Positions 36,614 through 45,000 of a stretch of 64,000 nucleotides of DNA are shown in pieces. The stretch lies in the NCBI RefSeq assembly GCF_000308275.2, contig NZ_HG529490.1, positions 877,329 through 941,328 on the forward strand, given 5' to 3'. Each line of letters starts with the position of its first letter. Positions within the stretch are counted from its first letter, which is position 1. Below the pieces are notes generated by a model that made no database searches, was not told the DNA's origin, and saw only the letters and a program-made list of their open reading frames with translations. Made by a program: the position numbers and the translations under genes. The stretch is from Levyella massiliensis. GTDB taxonomy: Bacteria > Bacillota > Clostridia > Tissierellales > Peptoniphilaceae.

Positions 36614-36617
36614 TCAA

Positions 36618-36691
36618 CGCGCCCACGAGGATTCGAACCTCGGACACACGGCTTAGAAGGCCGTTGCTCTATCCGACTGAGCTATGGGCGC
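36618..36691 (-). tRNA. tRNA-Arg (TCT)
   Basis: Acceptor GCGCCCA/TGGGCGC, anticodon TCT in CTTCTAA. Confidence 0.94.
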
Positions 36692-36775
36692 ATAGGAAGA
36701 TGAAAGGCCATCGGTCGATTCATTCCTTTGCCCATTGTCTTTTGCTGATGGAGACTTACGCCTTACATCATCAAA

Positions 36776-36848
36776 AGCTGGTGAAAGGACTTGAACCCTC
36801 AACCTACTGATTACAAGTCAGTTGCTCTACCGATTGAGCTACACCAGC
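36776..36848 (-). tRNA. tRNA-Thr (TGT)
   Basis: Acceptor GCTGGTG/CACCAGC, anticodon TGT in CTTGTAA. An 84-base spacer separates it from tRNA-Arg. Confidence 0.94.
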
Positions 36849-36874
36849 ATTTCATCTGCACCCGCAAATGAAAA

Positions 36875-36948
36875 CGACCCGGATGGGCTTCGAACCCACG
36901 ACCTCCAGCGTGACAGGCTGGCATTCTAACCATCTGAACTACCGGGCC
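36875..36948 (-). tRNA. tRNA-Asp (GTC)
   Basis: Acceptor GGCCCGG/CCGGGTC with a G-U pair at position 2; anticodon GTC in CTGTCAC. Confidence 0.94.
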
Positions 36949-36964
36949 AAAATTGAATTGAAAA

Positions 36965-37037
36965 TGGGCGCTACAGGGCTCGAACCTGTGACCCCCTGCT
37001 TGTAAGGCAGATGCTCTCCCGACTGAGCTAAGCGCCC
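36965..37037 (-). tRNA. tRNA-Val (TAC)
   Basis: Acceptor GGGCGCT/AGCGCCC; anticodon TAC in CTTACAA. Confidence 0.95.
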
Positions 37038-37043
37038 ATTAAT

Positions 37044-37115
37044 TGACCCTACCCGGATTCGAACCGGGGATACCGCCGTGAAAGGGCGATGTCTTAACCG
37101 CTTGACCATAGGGCC
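37044..37115 (-). tRNA. tRNA-Glu (TTC)
   Basis: Acceptor GGCCCTA/TAGGGTC with a G-U pair at position 2; anticodon TTC in CTTTCAC. First gene of the 12-tRNA operon. Confidence 0.94.
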
Positions 37116-37135
37116 TCAATTAAAGTTACTCAAAC

Positions 37136-37164
37136 AGTATAGCAATGTGATGGCAGGTTGTCAA
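37136..37164 (-). promoter_or_regulatory. Promoter of the 12-gene tRNA operon
   Basis: Consensus TTGACA (37159-37164) and TATACT (37136-37141) with a 17-base spacer on the minus strand, 21 bases before tRNA-Glu. Confidence 0.92.
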
Positions 37165-37285
37165 AATTTTTTTATGTCTTTTTTACGCGTTCTTTTTTTA
37201 GAACATCGGGTGACATTATCAAAACTAGATATTTATGCGTATTATTTCCTGCTTATTCTACTGATTTCATCAAATTATGAAATTA

Positions 37286-37314
37286 TTGTTCTCTACATAA
37301 CGCCTTGATATAAT
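37286..37314 (+). promoter_or_regulatory. Promoter of the Mga-like regulator gene
   Basis: TTGTTC (37286-37291) and a perfect TATAAT (37309-37314) with a 17-base spacer. The remaining gap from the tRNA promoter (37165-37285) is AT-rich with nothing else visible. Confidence 0.7.
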
Positions 37315-37390
37315 GAACGGGAATAATGCGCGAGTAAATACATATTGAAATGTAAATTATACCACCGAATACATTACGGGGAGGTAAGTT

Positions 37391-38953
37391 ATGCGAGAGT
37401 TGATTTCAAACGCCGAAAACAGGCGTTTATTTCTATTGGAATACTTTATTTATGGAAGCCCGTGTGTCGCTGTAGAAGATCTCAAAAAAACCTTAAACAT
37501 GTCGGACAGCACCTTAATTGCCGACATTGAGAAAATGAAAGCCATGTATCCGGATCTCTCGCTCAGTATTTCCGACGGCAAGATTCGGGCCTATTTTGCA
37601 CCCACTTTTCAAGCGCCGTCAATCTATGTTCCGATTACACAGAATAAGTTGATCTTTCGATTGGTAACACGCATCTTTTTCGAAGAGAATCTGTCGCTAA
37701 CGACACTGGCCGTCCAGGAACACGCTTCGGTTTCTTCAGCCTATCGTGTGGTGCATGACTTTAATGCTATTGCCGAAAAGCAATATCAGGTACATATTGA
37801 GAACAACCCATGCCACATGGTAGGCACCGAAAACGCCATTCGTGCCTTCTATCGCGATTTCTTTTTGGAGGTCTATACGGGAGAAAGTCAGCCGTTTTCC
37901 GTGGATATCTTGCATGCCTGTCGAGAGTTTATCAAAGACTTCTCCCCTTTCCTGCAGGAACTGACACATCTGTGTCCACGCATGACGCTAGGATTTATGA
38001 TTGCAACCGCCGTCACTCGCATCCTGCAAGGGCATCGCATCAAAGATCTGAAGCCATCGCAAGATTTTAGAAAACTGTATGCAGAATTCTCTAACAAGCC
38101 GGATTTTGAAGCGATTCAGAATCACTATGAGCGCTGCTTGGGAATTAAAATCACAGAGGAAAGTTTAGTTGATATTTTCTATCCTACGCTCAATGAGGGG
38201 TATCGCCTGCAAAATCATCCGAACAAAGAGACCAAGGCGGATCAGATCATCAAACAGATGCTCAATGACTTAGCGCAAGAGAATGATATTCCTCTAACAA
38301 GGACAACAGAGCTTGCCAACAGCATCAGCAATGGTCTCTTCTTGGCAAATTATGGCTGTTTTCATCCGGTAATCATTTTTAATGGGGCTGCCATTTTATG
38401 CATGAGTGCCTGGCATAATCATAAAGTTTTTGCACAAAGCGCCCTGCGCCATCTCCAAGACTTACAAGAGAAAATTAACAAAACGAGCAACCAGGCTAGC
38501 TCCATTTATCTGTTTTATATCCTACTTGGGTCATGGCCTGATCTGTTACGCAATCTGCGTCTTAAATATAAAAAACTACATGTTAAGATCGAAAGTCACC
38601 TAGGACCGGCGCATGAACATTTCGTAAAGGAGACGCTACTGCGCTTCTTCAACAGCTTTGCCGATTTTGAATTGTATACCGATGCTTTGGAAGAAGCGGG
38701 AGCGCCCAAAACGATTGATTTGCTCATCACAAATTTTTCACACCCGAACCTCAGCGGAGATAAGATTGAATATACCTTCCATATCCGTGATAACTTTCTC
38801 AGCAGTGAAGCCTTGTTTGAAATCGGCGATATGATTCGCAATATCTACAACGAACGCAATGGGCTCGTTTTAGATATACAAACCTTTATGCGCCTCTTTC
38901 ATCGCTTTGAAGGCATGGGAAAAGACTTGCCCTTTGCTAAATCAGAAGAGTAA
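37391..38953 (+). CDS. Mga/AtxA-like transcriptional regulator
   Basis: A 520-residue cytoplasmic protein. The N-terminal 120 residues hold two helix-turn-helix regions (VEDLKKTLNMSDSTLIADIEK; TLAVQEHASVSSAYRVVHDF), the layout of the Mga HTH family. The middle is helical and PRD-like, and the last 100 or so residues (IDLLITNFSHPN) resemble the EIIB-like end of Mga/AtxA regulators. Such proteins control virulence or sugar-response genes in streptococci and Bacillus anthracis, often by PTS phosphorylation. No PTS or surface-protein gene is adjacent, so its targets lie elsewhere. Start behind GGGGAGG. Confidence 0.78.
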   Translation: MRELISNAENRRLFLLEYFIYGSPCVAVEDLKKTLNMSDSTLIADIEKMKAMYPDLSLSISDGKIRAYFAPTFQAPSIYVPITQNKLIFRLVTRIFFEENLSLTTLAVQEHASVSSAYRVVHDFNAIAEKQYQVHIENNPCHMVGTENAIRAFYRDFFLEVYTGESQPFSVDILHACREFIKDFSPFLQELTHLCPRMTLGFMIATAVTRILQGHRIKDLKPSQDFRKLYAEFSNKPDFEAIQNHYERCLGIKITEESLVDIFYPTLNEGYRLQNHPNKETKADQIIKQMLNDLAQENDIPLTRTTELANSISNGLFLANYGCFHPVIIFNGAAILCMSAWHNHKVFAQSALRHLQDLQEKINKTSNQASSIYLFYILLGSWPDLLRNLRLKYKKLHVKIESHLGPAHEHFVKETLLRFFNSFADFELYTDALEEAGAPKTIDLLITNFSHPNLSGDKIEYTFHIRDNFLSSEALFEIGDMIRNIYNERNGLVLDIQTFMRLFHRFEGMGKDLPFAKSEE

Positions 38954-38994
38954 AACAACAAATGCAGCCACTGTTGTACCACGGCAAAAGCAAA

Positions 38995-39027
38995 TAAAAA
39001 AAGAGTCGGCATGCCGACTCTTTTTTC
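38995..39027. terminator. Bidirectional terminator between the Mga-like gene and map
   Basis: Palindrome AAGAGTCGGC-AT-GCCGACTCTT flanked by A-tract and T-tract, able to end both convergent transcripts. Confidence 0.9.
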
Positions 39028-39073
39028 TTGTTGTCCTCTCGAGGCGAATCCGTTTCCTTTCCCTCTCGATTTT

Positions 39074-39880
39074 TCAATCGAAAGGATAGGAATCGATCCA
39101 GGCTATTTCCTCATCGGTAAGCGAAGTCTCGGACTGCTCCGTCAGGACTTCCGGCGGGCCGTCAGGACGTACGGCCATAGTGTGCTCATACTGACAAGAT
39201 TTTTTGCCGTCTGCCGTACGCGCCGTCCAGCCGTTATCATCCATTTTCACATGCCAAGTCCCTGCATTAATCATCGGTTCCACTGTCAGCACCATATTGG
39301 GTTGCAGACGAATGCCGCGATGTTTGGTCACGTAATGCAGTACCTGTGGATCTTCATGCATCTCTTTACCGATACCATGACCAATAAAGTCACGCACCAC
39401 CGAAAATCCCTGCGCTTCCACAAAGGGCTGAATGGCCTGACCAATGGCCACCAGGCGATTGCCGGCACGTACCGCATCAACGCCGCGATACAACGCTTCC
39501 TTGGTCACGTCCATCAGTTTTTGGTCTTCCGCCGACATTTTGCCAATGCCGTAGCTCCAGCAAGAATCAGCTAAATGATCGTGATAGCGTACAACGTTAT
39601 CGATGGAAAGAATATCGCCATCTTCTAATCGGCGCTCATCCGGAAATCCGTGGCACACGGCGTCGTTAACGCTCATGCAAAGGGCATAGGGAAAACCTTC
39701 ATACCCTTTTTGCTCTGGTGTGGCGTCTTTATAGTGCATGAATGCCTCCGCAAAAGCATCCACGTCCAATGCTCGAAGGCCCGGTCGCAAAATGCGCTTC
39801 AAGGCCAAATGCGTTTTGCAGAGAATAACCCCTGCTTCTTTCATTCCTCGAATCTGTTCTTCTGTTTTAATCGTAATCAT
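39074..39880 (-). CDS. map: Methionine aminopeptidase, type I
   Basis: Removes the N-terminal methionine from new proteins. The 268 residues hold all five metal ligands: Asp94 in SIDNVV, Asp105 in LADSC, the histidine in GHGIGKEMHEDP, and the glutamates in VEPM and YEHT. About 20 residues follow the usual end, with an acidic tail. Eight bases downstream of the toxin gene, on the same strand. The gene is not in its common ribosomal-protein operon, so it may be a second copy. Confidence 0.95.
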   Translation of the reverse strand: MITIKTEEQIRGMKEAGVILCKTHLALKRILRPGLRALDVDAFAEAFMHYKDATPEQKGYEGFPYALCMSVNDAVCHGFPDERRLEDGDILSIDNVVRYHDHLADSCWSYGIGKMSAEDQKLMDVTKEALYRGVDAVRAGNRLVAIGQAIQPFVEAQGFSVVRDFIGHGIGKEMHEDPQVLHYVTKHRGIRLQPNMVLTVEPMINAGTWHVKMDDNGWTARTADGKKSCQYEHTMAVRPDGPPEVLTEQSETSLTDEEIAWIDSYPFD

Positions 39881-39888
39881 GTGACTTC

Positions 39889-40254
39889 CTATCGTTTGCG
39901 TTGATTCATGGACACCAGGCCAATGGATACGCCCAATGCCTCATCAATCTTTTCCATAGTTTCTTCATCAAAAGCCCCCAGCTTTTGCTGCAGGCGTTTT
40001 TTATCAATGGTGCGCAGCTGCTCCAACAGAACAACCGAGTTTTTCGGCAAATCCGTCCGATCCGATACGCGGACATGTGTCGGCATGCGGTTTTTGTTGG
40101 TTTGTGAGGTGATGGCGGCAACGATCAGCGTCGGACTATATTTGTTCCCGATGTTGTTCTGCAGTACCACCACCGGGCGTATGCCTCCCTGTTCGGAACC
40201 CACCACGGGGTCAAGATCGGCAAAAAAGAGATCCCCTCGCATCACTTTCTGCAT
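39889..40254 (-). CDS. ndoA: MazF/PemK-type mRNA interferase (EndoA/NdoA-like toxin)
   Basis: Sequence-specific endoribonuclease. The 121 residues closely follow Bacillus EndoA: MRGDLFFADLDPVVGSEQGG, RPVVVLQNNIGN, TLIVAAITSQ, LPKNSVVLLEQLRTIDK. These include the catalytic region around RPVVVLQN and the TSQ strand. Start at ATG 40254 behind AAAGGGG; ATG 40242 also possible. In most Bacillota its antitoxin gene lies directly upstream, but here the upstream gene is the acpS-nnrD fusion, which overlaps the toxin start by about 44 bases. No short ribbon-helix-helix ORF is seen on either side. Confidence 0.93.
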   Translation of the reverse strand: MQKVMRGDLFFADLDPVVGSEQGGIRPVVVLQNNIGNKYSPTLIVAAITSQTNKNRMPTHVRVSDRTDLPKNSVVLLEQLRTIDKKRLQQKLGAFDEETMEKIDEALGVSIGLVSMNQRKR

Positions 40255-41548
40255 GCTCTTCCCCTTTCTCTCCTTCGGCTCGCAAAGCCTCAAACCATCG
40301 AAACGCATTCGGAATATGCGCCACAATATCTGACGCAATCATGCTTTCTTCTCCCTTGTCCGCTGCAGCAAACTCCCCCGCTATGCCATGAAAGTCACAG
40401 GCTAAACGCGCGGCAGTCATCGTCGGATAGCCATAGCCTAAAAAGGCAGCCATCATGCCGGTTAACACATCACCGGCACCTGCCGTAGCCATGCCCGGCG
40501 TCCCCGACGGATTATGATGTAGACTATTGCCGTCGGTAATGACGGTATGGTCCCCTTTTAGCACCACATAAGAAGCATAATCCTTGGCAAAACGAGACGC
40601 AACCGTATCACGCGCTTCCTGTACCTGCTTGACCGAAAGGCCGATCAAGCGACTCATCTCCATTTCATGCGGAGTTAAGACAACCGCTTGCGAAGCCGTT
40701 CGTAATGCTGCCGTTTGTTTCGCAATGGCATTTAACGCATCGGCATCCAGGACGAACGGTGCCTTTTGTTCCTGCAAGAGAGTGGCAATCAAATTGCTGG
40801 CGTCCGGGAAACGACCCATGCCCGGACCGATGGCCACACTGGTGCAATCGTTGATAGCAGCAAGGATGTCCGGCAAGCTCGCTTGCGTAAAATGCCCGGT
40901 TCCTTCATCCGAGACGCCCTTTACAATGCCTTCAAGCATCTTGTTTTGCACAATCGGCACTAAACTTTCGGGTACGACCACATACACCAGCCCCGCTCCG
41001 CTGCGCAAAGCCGCATAGGCTGCTAGGCAAATTGAGCCAGCCATGCCGCGTGAACCGCCTACCAGAGCCACTTTGCCGTATTGTGTTTTATACCCGCGGC
41101 GATCCCTTCGCAGCAAGGAGAGCGCCAATTCCTGATGATAGATTAGATCTTTTGCTTGCACAAAAGGTGCCGGTAGCATTTGTACCTTGTTTTTATTCTC
41201 CAAAACGCACACGGCTACGGCCACGCCTGCATCATGGGTGATGGAAAGCATTGCCGTTTTGTTTTCCTTCGCTAACATGTCGCCAAAAACGCCTTTCGCC
41301 TGTAGTGCCGGACGCCCGTTATTCGCATGCATTACCTCCACATCGCTAAAAAGATGCGGATACATGCCGACGCCAAGCGCTTTAGCAAGGGCCTCCTTAG
41401 CCGCATAAATCCCCGCGGCAGCGGCGATCGGATGCGGGCTATGTTCAATATAGCACCGTTCCGCTTCCGTGAAAATGCTATGTTGAAAGTGCGGCTTAGC
41501 GTACGTTTTTTCCATACGCGCAATTTGTACAACATCGACGCCAATCAT
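40211..41548 (-). CDS. Fusion of holo-ACP synthase (AcpS) and NAD(P)H-hydrate dehydratase (NnrD)
   Basis: One 445-residue frame with two enzymes. Residues 1-115 are AcpS, which loads phosphopantetheine onto acyl carrier protein (MIGVDVVQIARM and GIYAAKEALAKALG with the metal-binding Asp and Glu). From about 150 on is NnrD, which repairs hydrated NAD(P)H using ADP: VALVGGSRGMAGS, VLTPHEMEMSRL and the catalytic GTPGMATAGAGDVLTGM. The NnrE epimerase domain that commonly fuses to NnrD is missing. The fusion is not due to a missed stop, as the frame is continuous through a short linker. It overlaps the amidohydrolase gene by four bases and the toxin gene by 44. Confidence 0.9.
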   Translation of the reverse strand: MIGVDVVQIARMEKTYAKPHFQHSIFTEAERCYIEHSPHPIAAAAGIYAAKEALAKALGVGMYPHLFSDVEVMHANNGRPALQAKGVFGDMLAKENKTAMLSITHDAGVAVAVCVLENKNKVQMLPAPFVQAKDLIYHQELALSLLRRDRRGYKTQYGKVALVGGSRGMAGSICLAAYAALRSGAGLVYVVVPESLVPIVQNKMLEGIVKGVSDEGTGHFTQASLPDILAAINDCTSVAIGPGMGRFPDASNLIATLLQEQKAPFVLDADALNAIAKQTAALRTASQAVVLTPHEMEMSRLIGLSVKQVQEARDTVASRFAKDYASYVVLKGDHTVITDGNSLHHNPSGTPGMATAGAGDVLTGMMAAFLGYGYPTMTAARLACDFHGIAGEFAAADKGEESMIASDIVAHIPNAFRWFEALRAEGEKGEEHAESDARGSLFCRS

Positions 41549-42849
41549 GCCTGCGCTTCCTTCCTTTGCAGTAAGGCATGACGCGACGCTTCGGCGCGCT
41601 GACGAATGTCTTCCACATCCGTGTTCGGAAAGGCACCGTCTTGCATCAGGATACGCCCATCTACCATCGTTAAACGGACATCCGCAGAAGACGTGGCGTA
41701 GACCAGTGCCGCTTCCACGTCCTCCGGTCGCGGGGTATGACGCACATTATTAAAATCAACCAGAATGAGATCCGCTTTTTTGCCCACTTCAATACTTCCT
41801 AGGGCATCCTCCTGGCCGATGGCATGCGCCCCGCCTCTGGTAGCCAAGTAGAGCATTTGATGCGCCGATGCTGCTGTCGGATCCAGCGTATGCCCCTTTT
41901 GCAGCAGAGAGCCGACCATCATATCGCGGAACAGATCCTGTGTGTTATTTGAACTGGCGCCGTCCGTGCCGATCGCCAAAGGAATGCCTCGCTCGGCTAG
42001 TTCCATGAACGGCATGAAGCCGCTGGCTAATTTCATGTTGCTCACGGGATTGTAGACGCAGGTGGCACCACTTTCGGCAATGAGGTCGCGATCCCGCGCA
42101 TCCAGCCATACAGCATGCGCCAAAATCGTCGTCGGACCTAATAGCCCCGCTTCGTGCAGTAATGTCGTGGGCGATACGCCGTAGCGTGCACGGCACGCTT
42201 CATCCTCCTGTCTGGTTTCCGCAACATGGATGTGAAAGCCAACGCCCAAGGCATCGCCCAACGCTTTGACCTTTCGTAATGTATCCGGAGAACAGGTATA
42301 GACCGCATGCGGGGCTAATAATACACGAATGCGATCCTCCGCACCATGATGGTACGCCATGAGGCGCTTCACTTCGGCCGGACGTTCTTCTTGGACACTG
42401 TTGTCCGTAAAACCAGGACAAAGTACCGCTCGCATCCCGATTTCTTTCACCGCCTTGGCGATGGCATCTTCTTCCATATACATATCCACAAAGGTTGTGG
42501 TGCCGCTGCGCAGCATCTCCAGCATACTGAGCTTTGCCCCTGCAACCATGTCCTCGGGTTGCATGCGATCTTCCAGCGGCCAGATATAGTCTTCCAGCCA
42601 CGATTTTAACGCCACATCATTTCCGAAATTGCGAAACAAGCTCATGGAAATATGCGTGTGCGCATTAATCAAGCCAGGCATCAGAACATCTTCCCTACAA
42701 TCAATGACGCGATCGACGGCATCCTCTTCCGTTGCGTTTTGCGAAATCGCGGTAATGATTCCGTCCGTCACGTCCACTTGCGCATGATGAAGAATATCGC
42801 CTGCATGATTCATGGTTAAAACGGTAGCATTTTGAAATCGTGTTTTCAT
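41545..42849 (-). CDS. mtaD: Amidohydrolase, 5-methylthioadenosine/S-adenosylhomocysteine deaminase type
   Basis: A 434-residue metal-dependent deaminase of the MtaD/SsnA group: PGLINAHTHISMSLFR with the HxH motif, HIHVAET, GPTTILAHAVWLD, and GTDGASSNNTQDLF carrying the catalytic aspartate. Known members deaminate MTA and SAH to inosine forms. Fixing the exact substrate from sequence is not possible. Two bases separate it from the RelA/SpoT-domain gene; it overlaps acpS-nnrD by four. Confidence 0.88.
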   Translation of the reverse strand: MKTRFQNATVLTMNHAGDILHHAQVDVTDGIITAISQNATEEDAVDRVIDCREDVLMPGLINAHTHISMSLFRNFGNDVALKSWLEDYIWPLEDRMQPEDMVAGAKLSMLEMLRSGTTTFVDMYMEEDAIAKAVKEIGMRAVLCPGFTDNSVQEERPAEVKRLMAYHHGAEDRIRVLLAPHAVYTCSPDTLRKVKALGDALGVGFHIHVAETRQEDEACRARYGVSPTTLLHEAGLLGPTTILAHAVWLDARDRDLIAESGATCVYNPVSNMKLASGFMPFMELAERGIPLAIGTDGASSNNTQDLFRDMMVGSLLQKGHTLDPTAASAHQMLYLATRGGAHAIGQEDALGSIEVGKKADLILVDFNNVRHTPRPEDVEAALVYATSSADVRLTMVDGRILMQDGAFPNTDVEDIRQRAEASRHALLQRKEAQA

Positions 42850-42851
42850 GC

Positions 42852-44288
42852 TTATTCCTTTTGGTTCAAATCCTTTTCGGAGCCGGCCTCAGCCGAATTC
42901 TCCGATTCTTTTGGTGCTTCTTCCCTTTCTTCCTCCGTTGTCATTTTCTTACGACGTAAGGGATAAAAACGGCGGAAGTGGGATAATACGGCTTCCGGAT
43001 CCTCTACGCTTTCTGTACGTAGCGTAACCGCCACATTGCGTTTGAGGGAAGCCGTGCCTGCCGCTGTAAAATCCTGCGGCAAGAGACGATACGCCGTGGC
43101 ATGCTCAAGATAACCGCTTGTCATCGCATCAATGAGCGCTTCTTGTTCTTCGATCGAAATCCCTTCCTCACGAAACGCCTCACGCACCGAATCAATCACG
43201 CGGAAATATAAGTAATCCACGAACGTGCGATAGAGATAGCGCGGCTTCATATGCGTATTCAGGTCAAGCAGAATATGTACGAGCAGATTCCACAGAATGT
43301 CCTCATTGGCAACGGTCTCCAGGCGTTTGCCGAAATCTTGGGTCATAGGATCATGATAATGCACCGGAGGATCAAAAACGATCTTTTCACCGAAAAGTTC
43401 TAACACACGTTGGCCGCTGAACGCATCGTTCATAATACGCAAAAACTCTGTGGCATACTGTTCGCGTGATTCATACTCTACACGAGCGAACAAAAAATCC
43501 GTGATGAGATCAATGGCCAAGCGAAAATCAAAGCTCACCCCGTATTGTTCGCGAAGCGGCAATAAATACGCATCCTGTACCAGTCGTCCGATCATAATCT
43601 TCAACTGATCCCTGGCTTGAAACTGTTGGGGCGAGTCCAGCGTGCGGAGCTGATCATAGAGCATTTCCATCTGACGATCAATGATCACAAGATCGCCCAT
43701 GATGGAATCCATGATGTCATGCACAAATTTTTCCGTCAGCACATAGTTGTAGTTTTTGTATAAAATTTTATGATCGATTTCATTCCAAAATACATTGACA
43801 ATGCTTTTAATCTGTAACTCAAAGTTTAAGACACGTTCGCCCAAAAAATGCCCGTCAATGCGATAGGAACGATAGCCGTTTTTCTGACTCTTGGGTTGCG
43901 GCTCGTCCAAGCGCAATTCAATGCGCGGGTCGCGATCGCATTGGTAGAAACCGTCCGAACGCTTTTTCGGAAACAGTTTGAACAATTCCCGATAGATTTT
44001 TTCTTCATCGCTGATAAAACGGCATTCGATACGGCTGCCGATCAGATCGGAAATATGGGCAAAAAGGCCTTCTGCCGAGACCATATGTAATAAATTTTGC
44101 CGAATAATCTTTTCCTTTAAACTGTCGTCTGCTTTAACGCGTGAGGTGTAATTCACAAAGCAATCCTTGTGTTCAAAGCTTTGTTCGAAAAACGAATCCA
44201 ATGCGTGCTGCGCTTCTTCAATCTCAAAACGCAATTCATGTTTCAAAGCAATGGCATCATCAATATAGCTGAATAGAGGTATTTTCAC
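42852..44288 (-). CDS. RelA/SpoT nucleotidyltransferase-domain protein with long C-terminal region
   Basis: A 478-residue protein. Residues 40-180 carry the synthetase-type motifs: YTSRVKADDSLKEK, DLIGSR (81-86, with the metal-binding Asp), NGYRSYRIDG, and ELQIKS with the catalytic Glu157, followed by FWNEIDHKILYK. No hydrolase HD domain and no TGS/ACT domains are seen. About 270 helical residues follow, with no domain I recognise, ending in an acidic, low-complexity tail. Likely a (p)ppGpp-type or related nucleotide/RNA pyrophosphokinase; activity unproven. It overlaps the NUDIX gene by 29 bases, an interesting pairing because some NUDIX enzymes degrade alarmones. Confidence 0.78.
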   Translation of the reverse strand: MKIPLFSYIDDAIALKHELRFEIEEAQHALDSFFEQSFEHKDCFVNYTSRVKADDSLKEKIIRQNLLHMVSAEGLFAHISDLIGSRIECRFISDEEKIYRELFKLFPKKRSDGFYQCDRDPRIELRLDEPQPKSQKNGYRSYRIDGHFLGERVLNFELQIKSIVNVFWNEIDHKILYKNYNYVLTEKFVHDIMDSIMGDLVIIDRQMEMLYDQLRTLDSPQQFQARDQLKIMIGRLVQDAYLLPLREQYGVSFDFRLAIDLITDFLFARVEYESREQYATEFLRIMNDAFSGQRVLELFGEKIVFDPPVHYHDPMTQDFGKRLETVANEDILWNLLVHILLDLNTHMKPRYLYRTFVDYLYFRVIDSVREAFREEGISIEEQEALIDAMTSGYLEHATAYRLLPQDFTAAGTASLKRNVAVTLRTESVEDPEAVLSHFRRFYPLRRKKMTTEEEREEAPKESENSAEAGSEKDLNQKE

Positions 44289-45000
44289 TGCTTTCTCCTT
44301 CGTTTACAAGGATAGATTCCAACTCGTAATCACGGATCAGGGCTAACGCGGCTTCCAGAAGACGTGCGGTTATGCCCCATATGCAATGGCCTTTCCATCG
44401 ATAGAGGAGCGTGTGATAGCTGCCCGTTTTCCAGGTATAGGGCCGATTCGCATCCCCCAACGGAAAGGAGGGGTCCTGCTCCAAATGCAATGTGTGCTCA
44501 TAGACTTCGGGCGTTAGGCCATAAAGATCCGATACCGGCACCCACAACAGGGATGCGACTTCTGCTGTGCTGAATCGCCCGTCAAAATCATGCAAAATCC
44601 CCAAGAACGAATCCAAGCGCTTCTGTGTCGGCGTAATAAAGATTTCTCCCGGTCCGATCACTTCCAATTGTGTGCGGTCCACCAGCAGTTCTTCACAGGT
44701 CTCACGCACGGCGGCTTCCAAGAATGTTTCCCCATTCTCCACAGCGCCGCCTGGAAAGCAAATTTCTCCCGGCTGTGCATGGAGATGATGCGCGCGCTTC
44801 TCCAAAATAAGGCAGGGGCCCTTAGGCGTATTGACCCACGGCATGAATACGGCATAATCTCGCCAGTATTGCTCTCCGATCAGATTCGCAGCACGATGCC
44901 GAAACGCCTCCGCCCGTTTCTTTTGCGGAAGAGCGCGTATCGCCTCCGTTGCCGTGTCTTTTCCCATCGTATAAGTATGCGGGGTATCCGACCACATCAC
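44260..45000 (-). CDS. NUDIX hydrolase, CoA pyrophosphatase type
   Basis: A 246-residue protein with a full NUDIX box (GGAVENGETFLEAAVRETCEEL) directly preceded by the CoA-motif form LILEKRAHHLHAQPGEICFP. This combination marks CoA pyrophosphatases (NudL/YeaB group), which cut CoA to phosphopantetheine and 3',5'-ADP. An N-terminal ATG 11 codons in is an alternative start. Translationally overlapped with both neighbours (nitroreductase upstream by four bases). Confidence 0.87.
   Translation of the reverse strand: MMWSDTPHTYTMGKDTATEAIRALPQKKRAEAFRHRAANLIGEQYWRDYAVFMPWVNTPKGPCLILEKRAHHLHAQPGEICFPGGAVENGETFLEAAVRETCEELLVDRTQLEVIGPGEIFITPTQKRLDSFLGILHDFDGRFSTAEVASLLWVPVSDLYGLTPEVYEHTLHLEQDPSFPLGDANRPYTWKTGSYHTLLYRWKGHCIWGITARLLEAALALIRDYELESILVNEGESSENTSIQLY

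Noticed and set aside
37078-37308. A 76-codon plus-strand ORF between the tRNA operon and the Mga-like gene
   Set aside because: It begins inside tRNA-Glu and has no ribosome site; its hydrophobic end is low-complexity AT-rich DNA.
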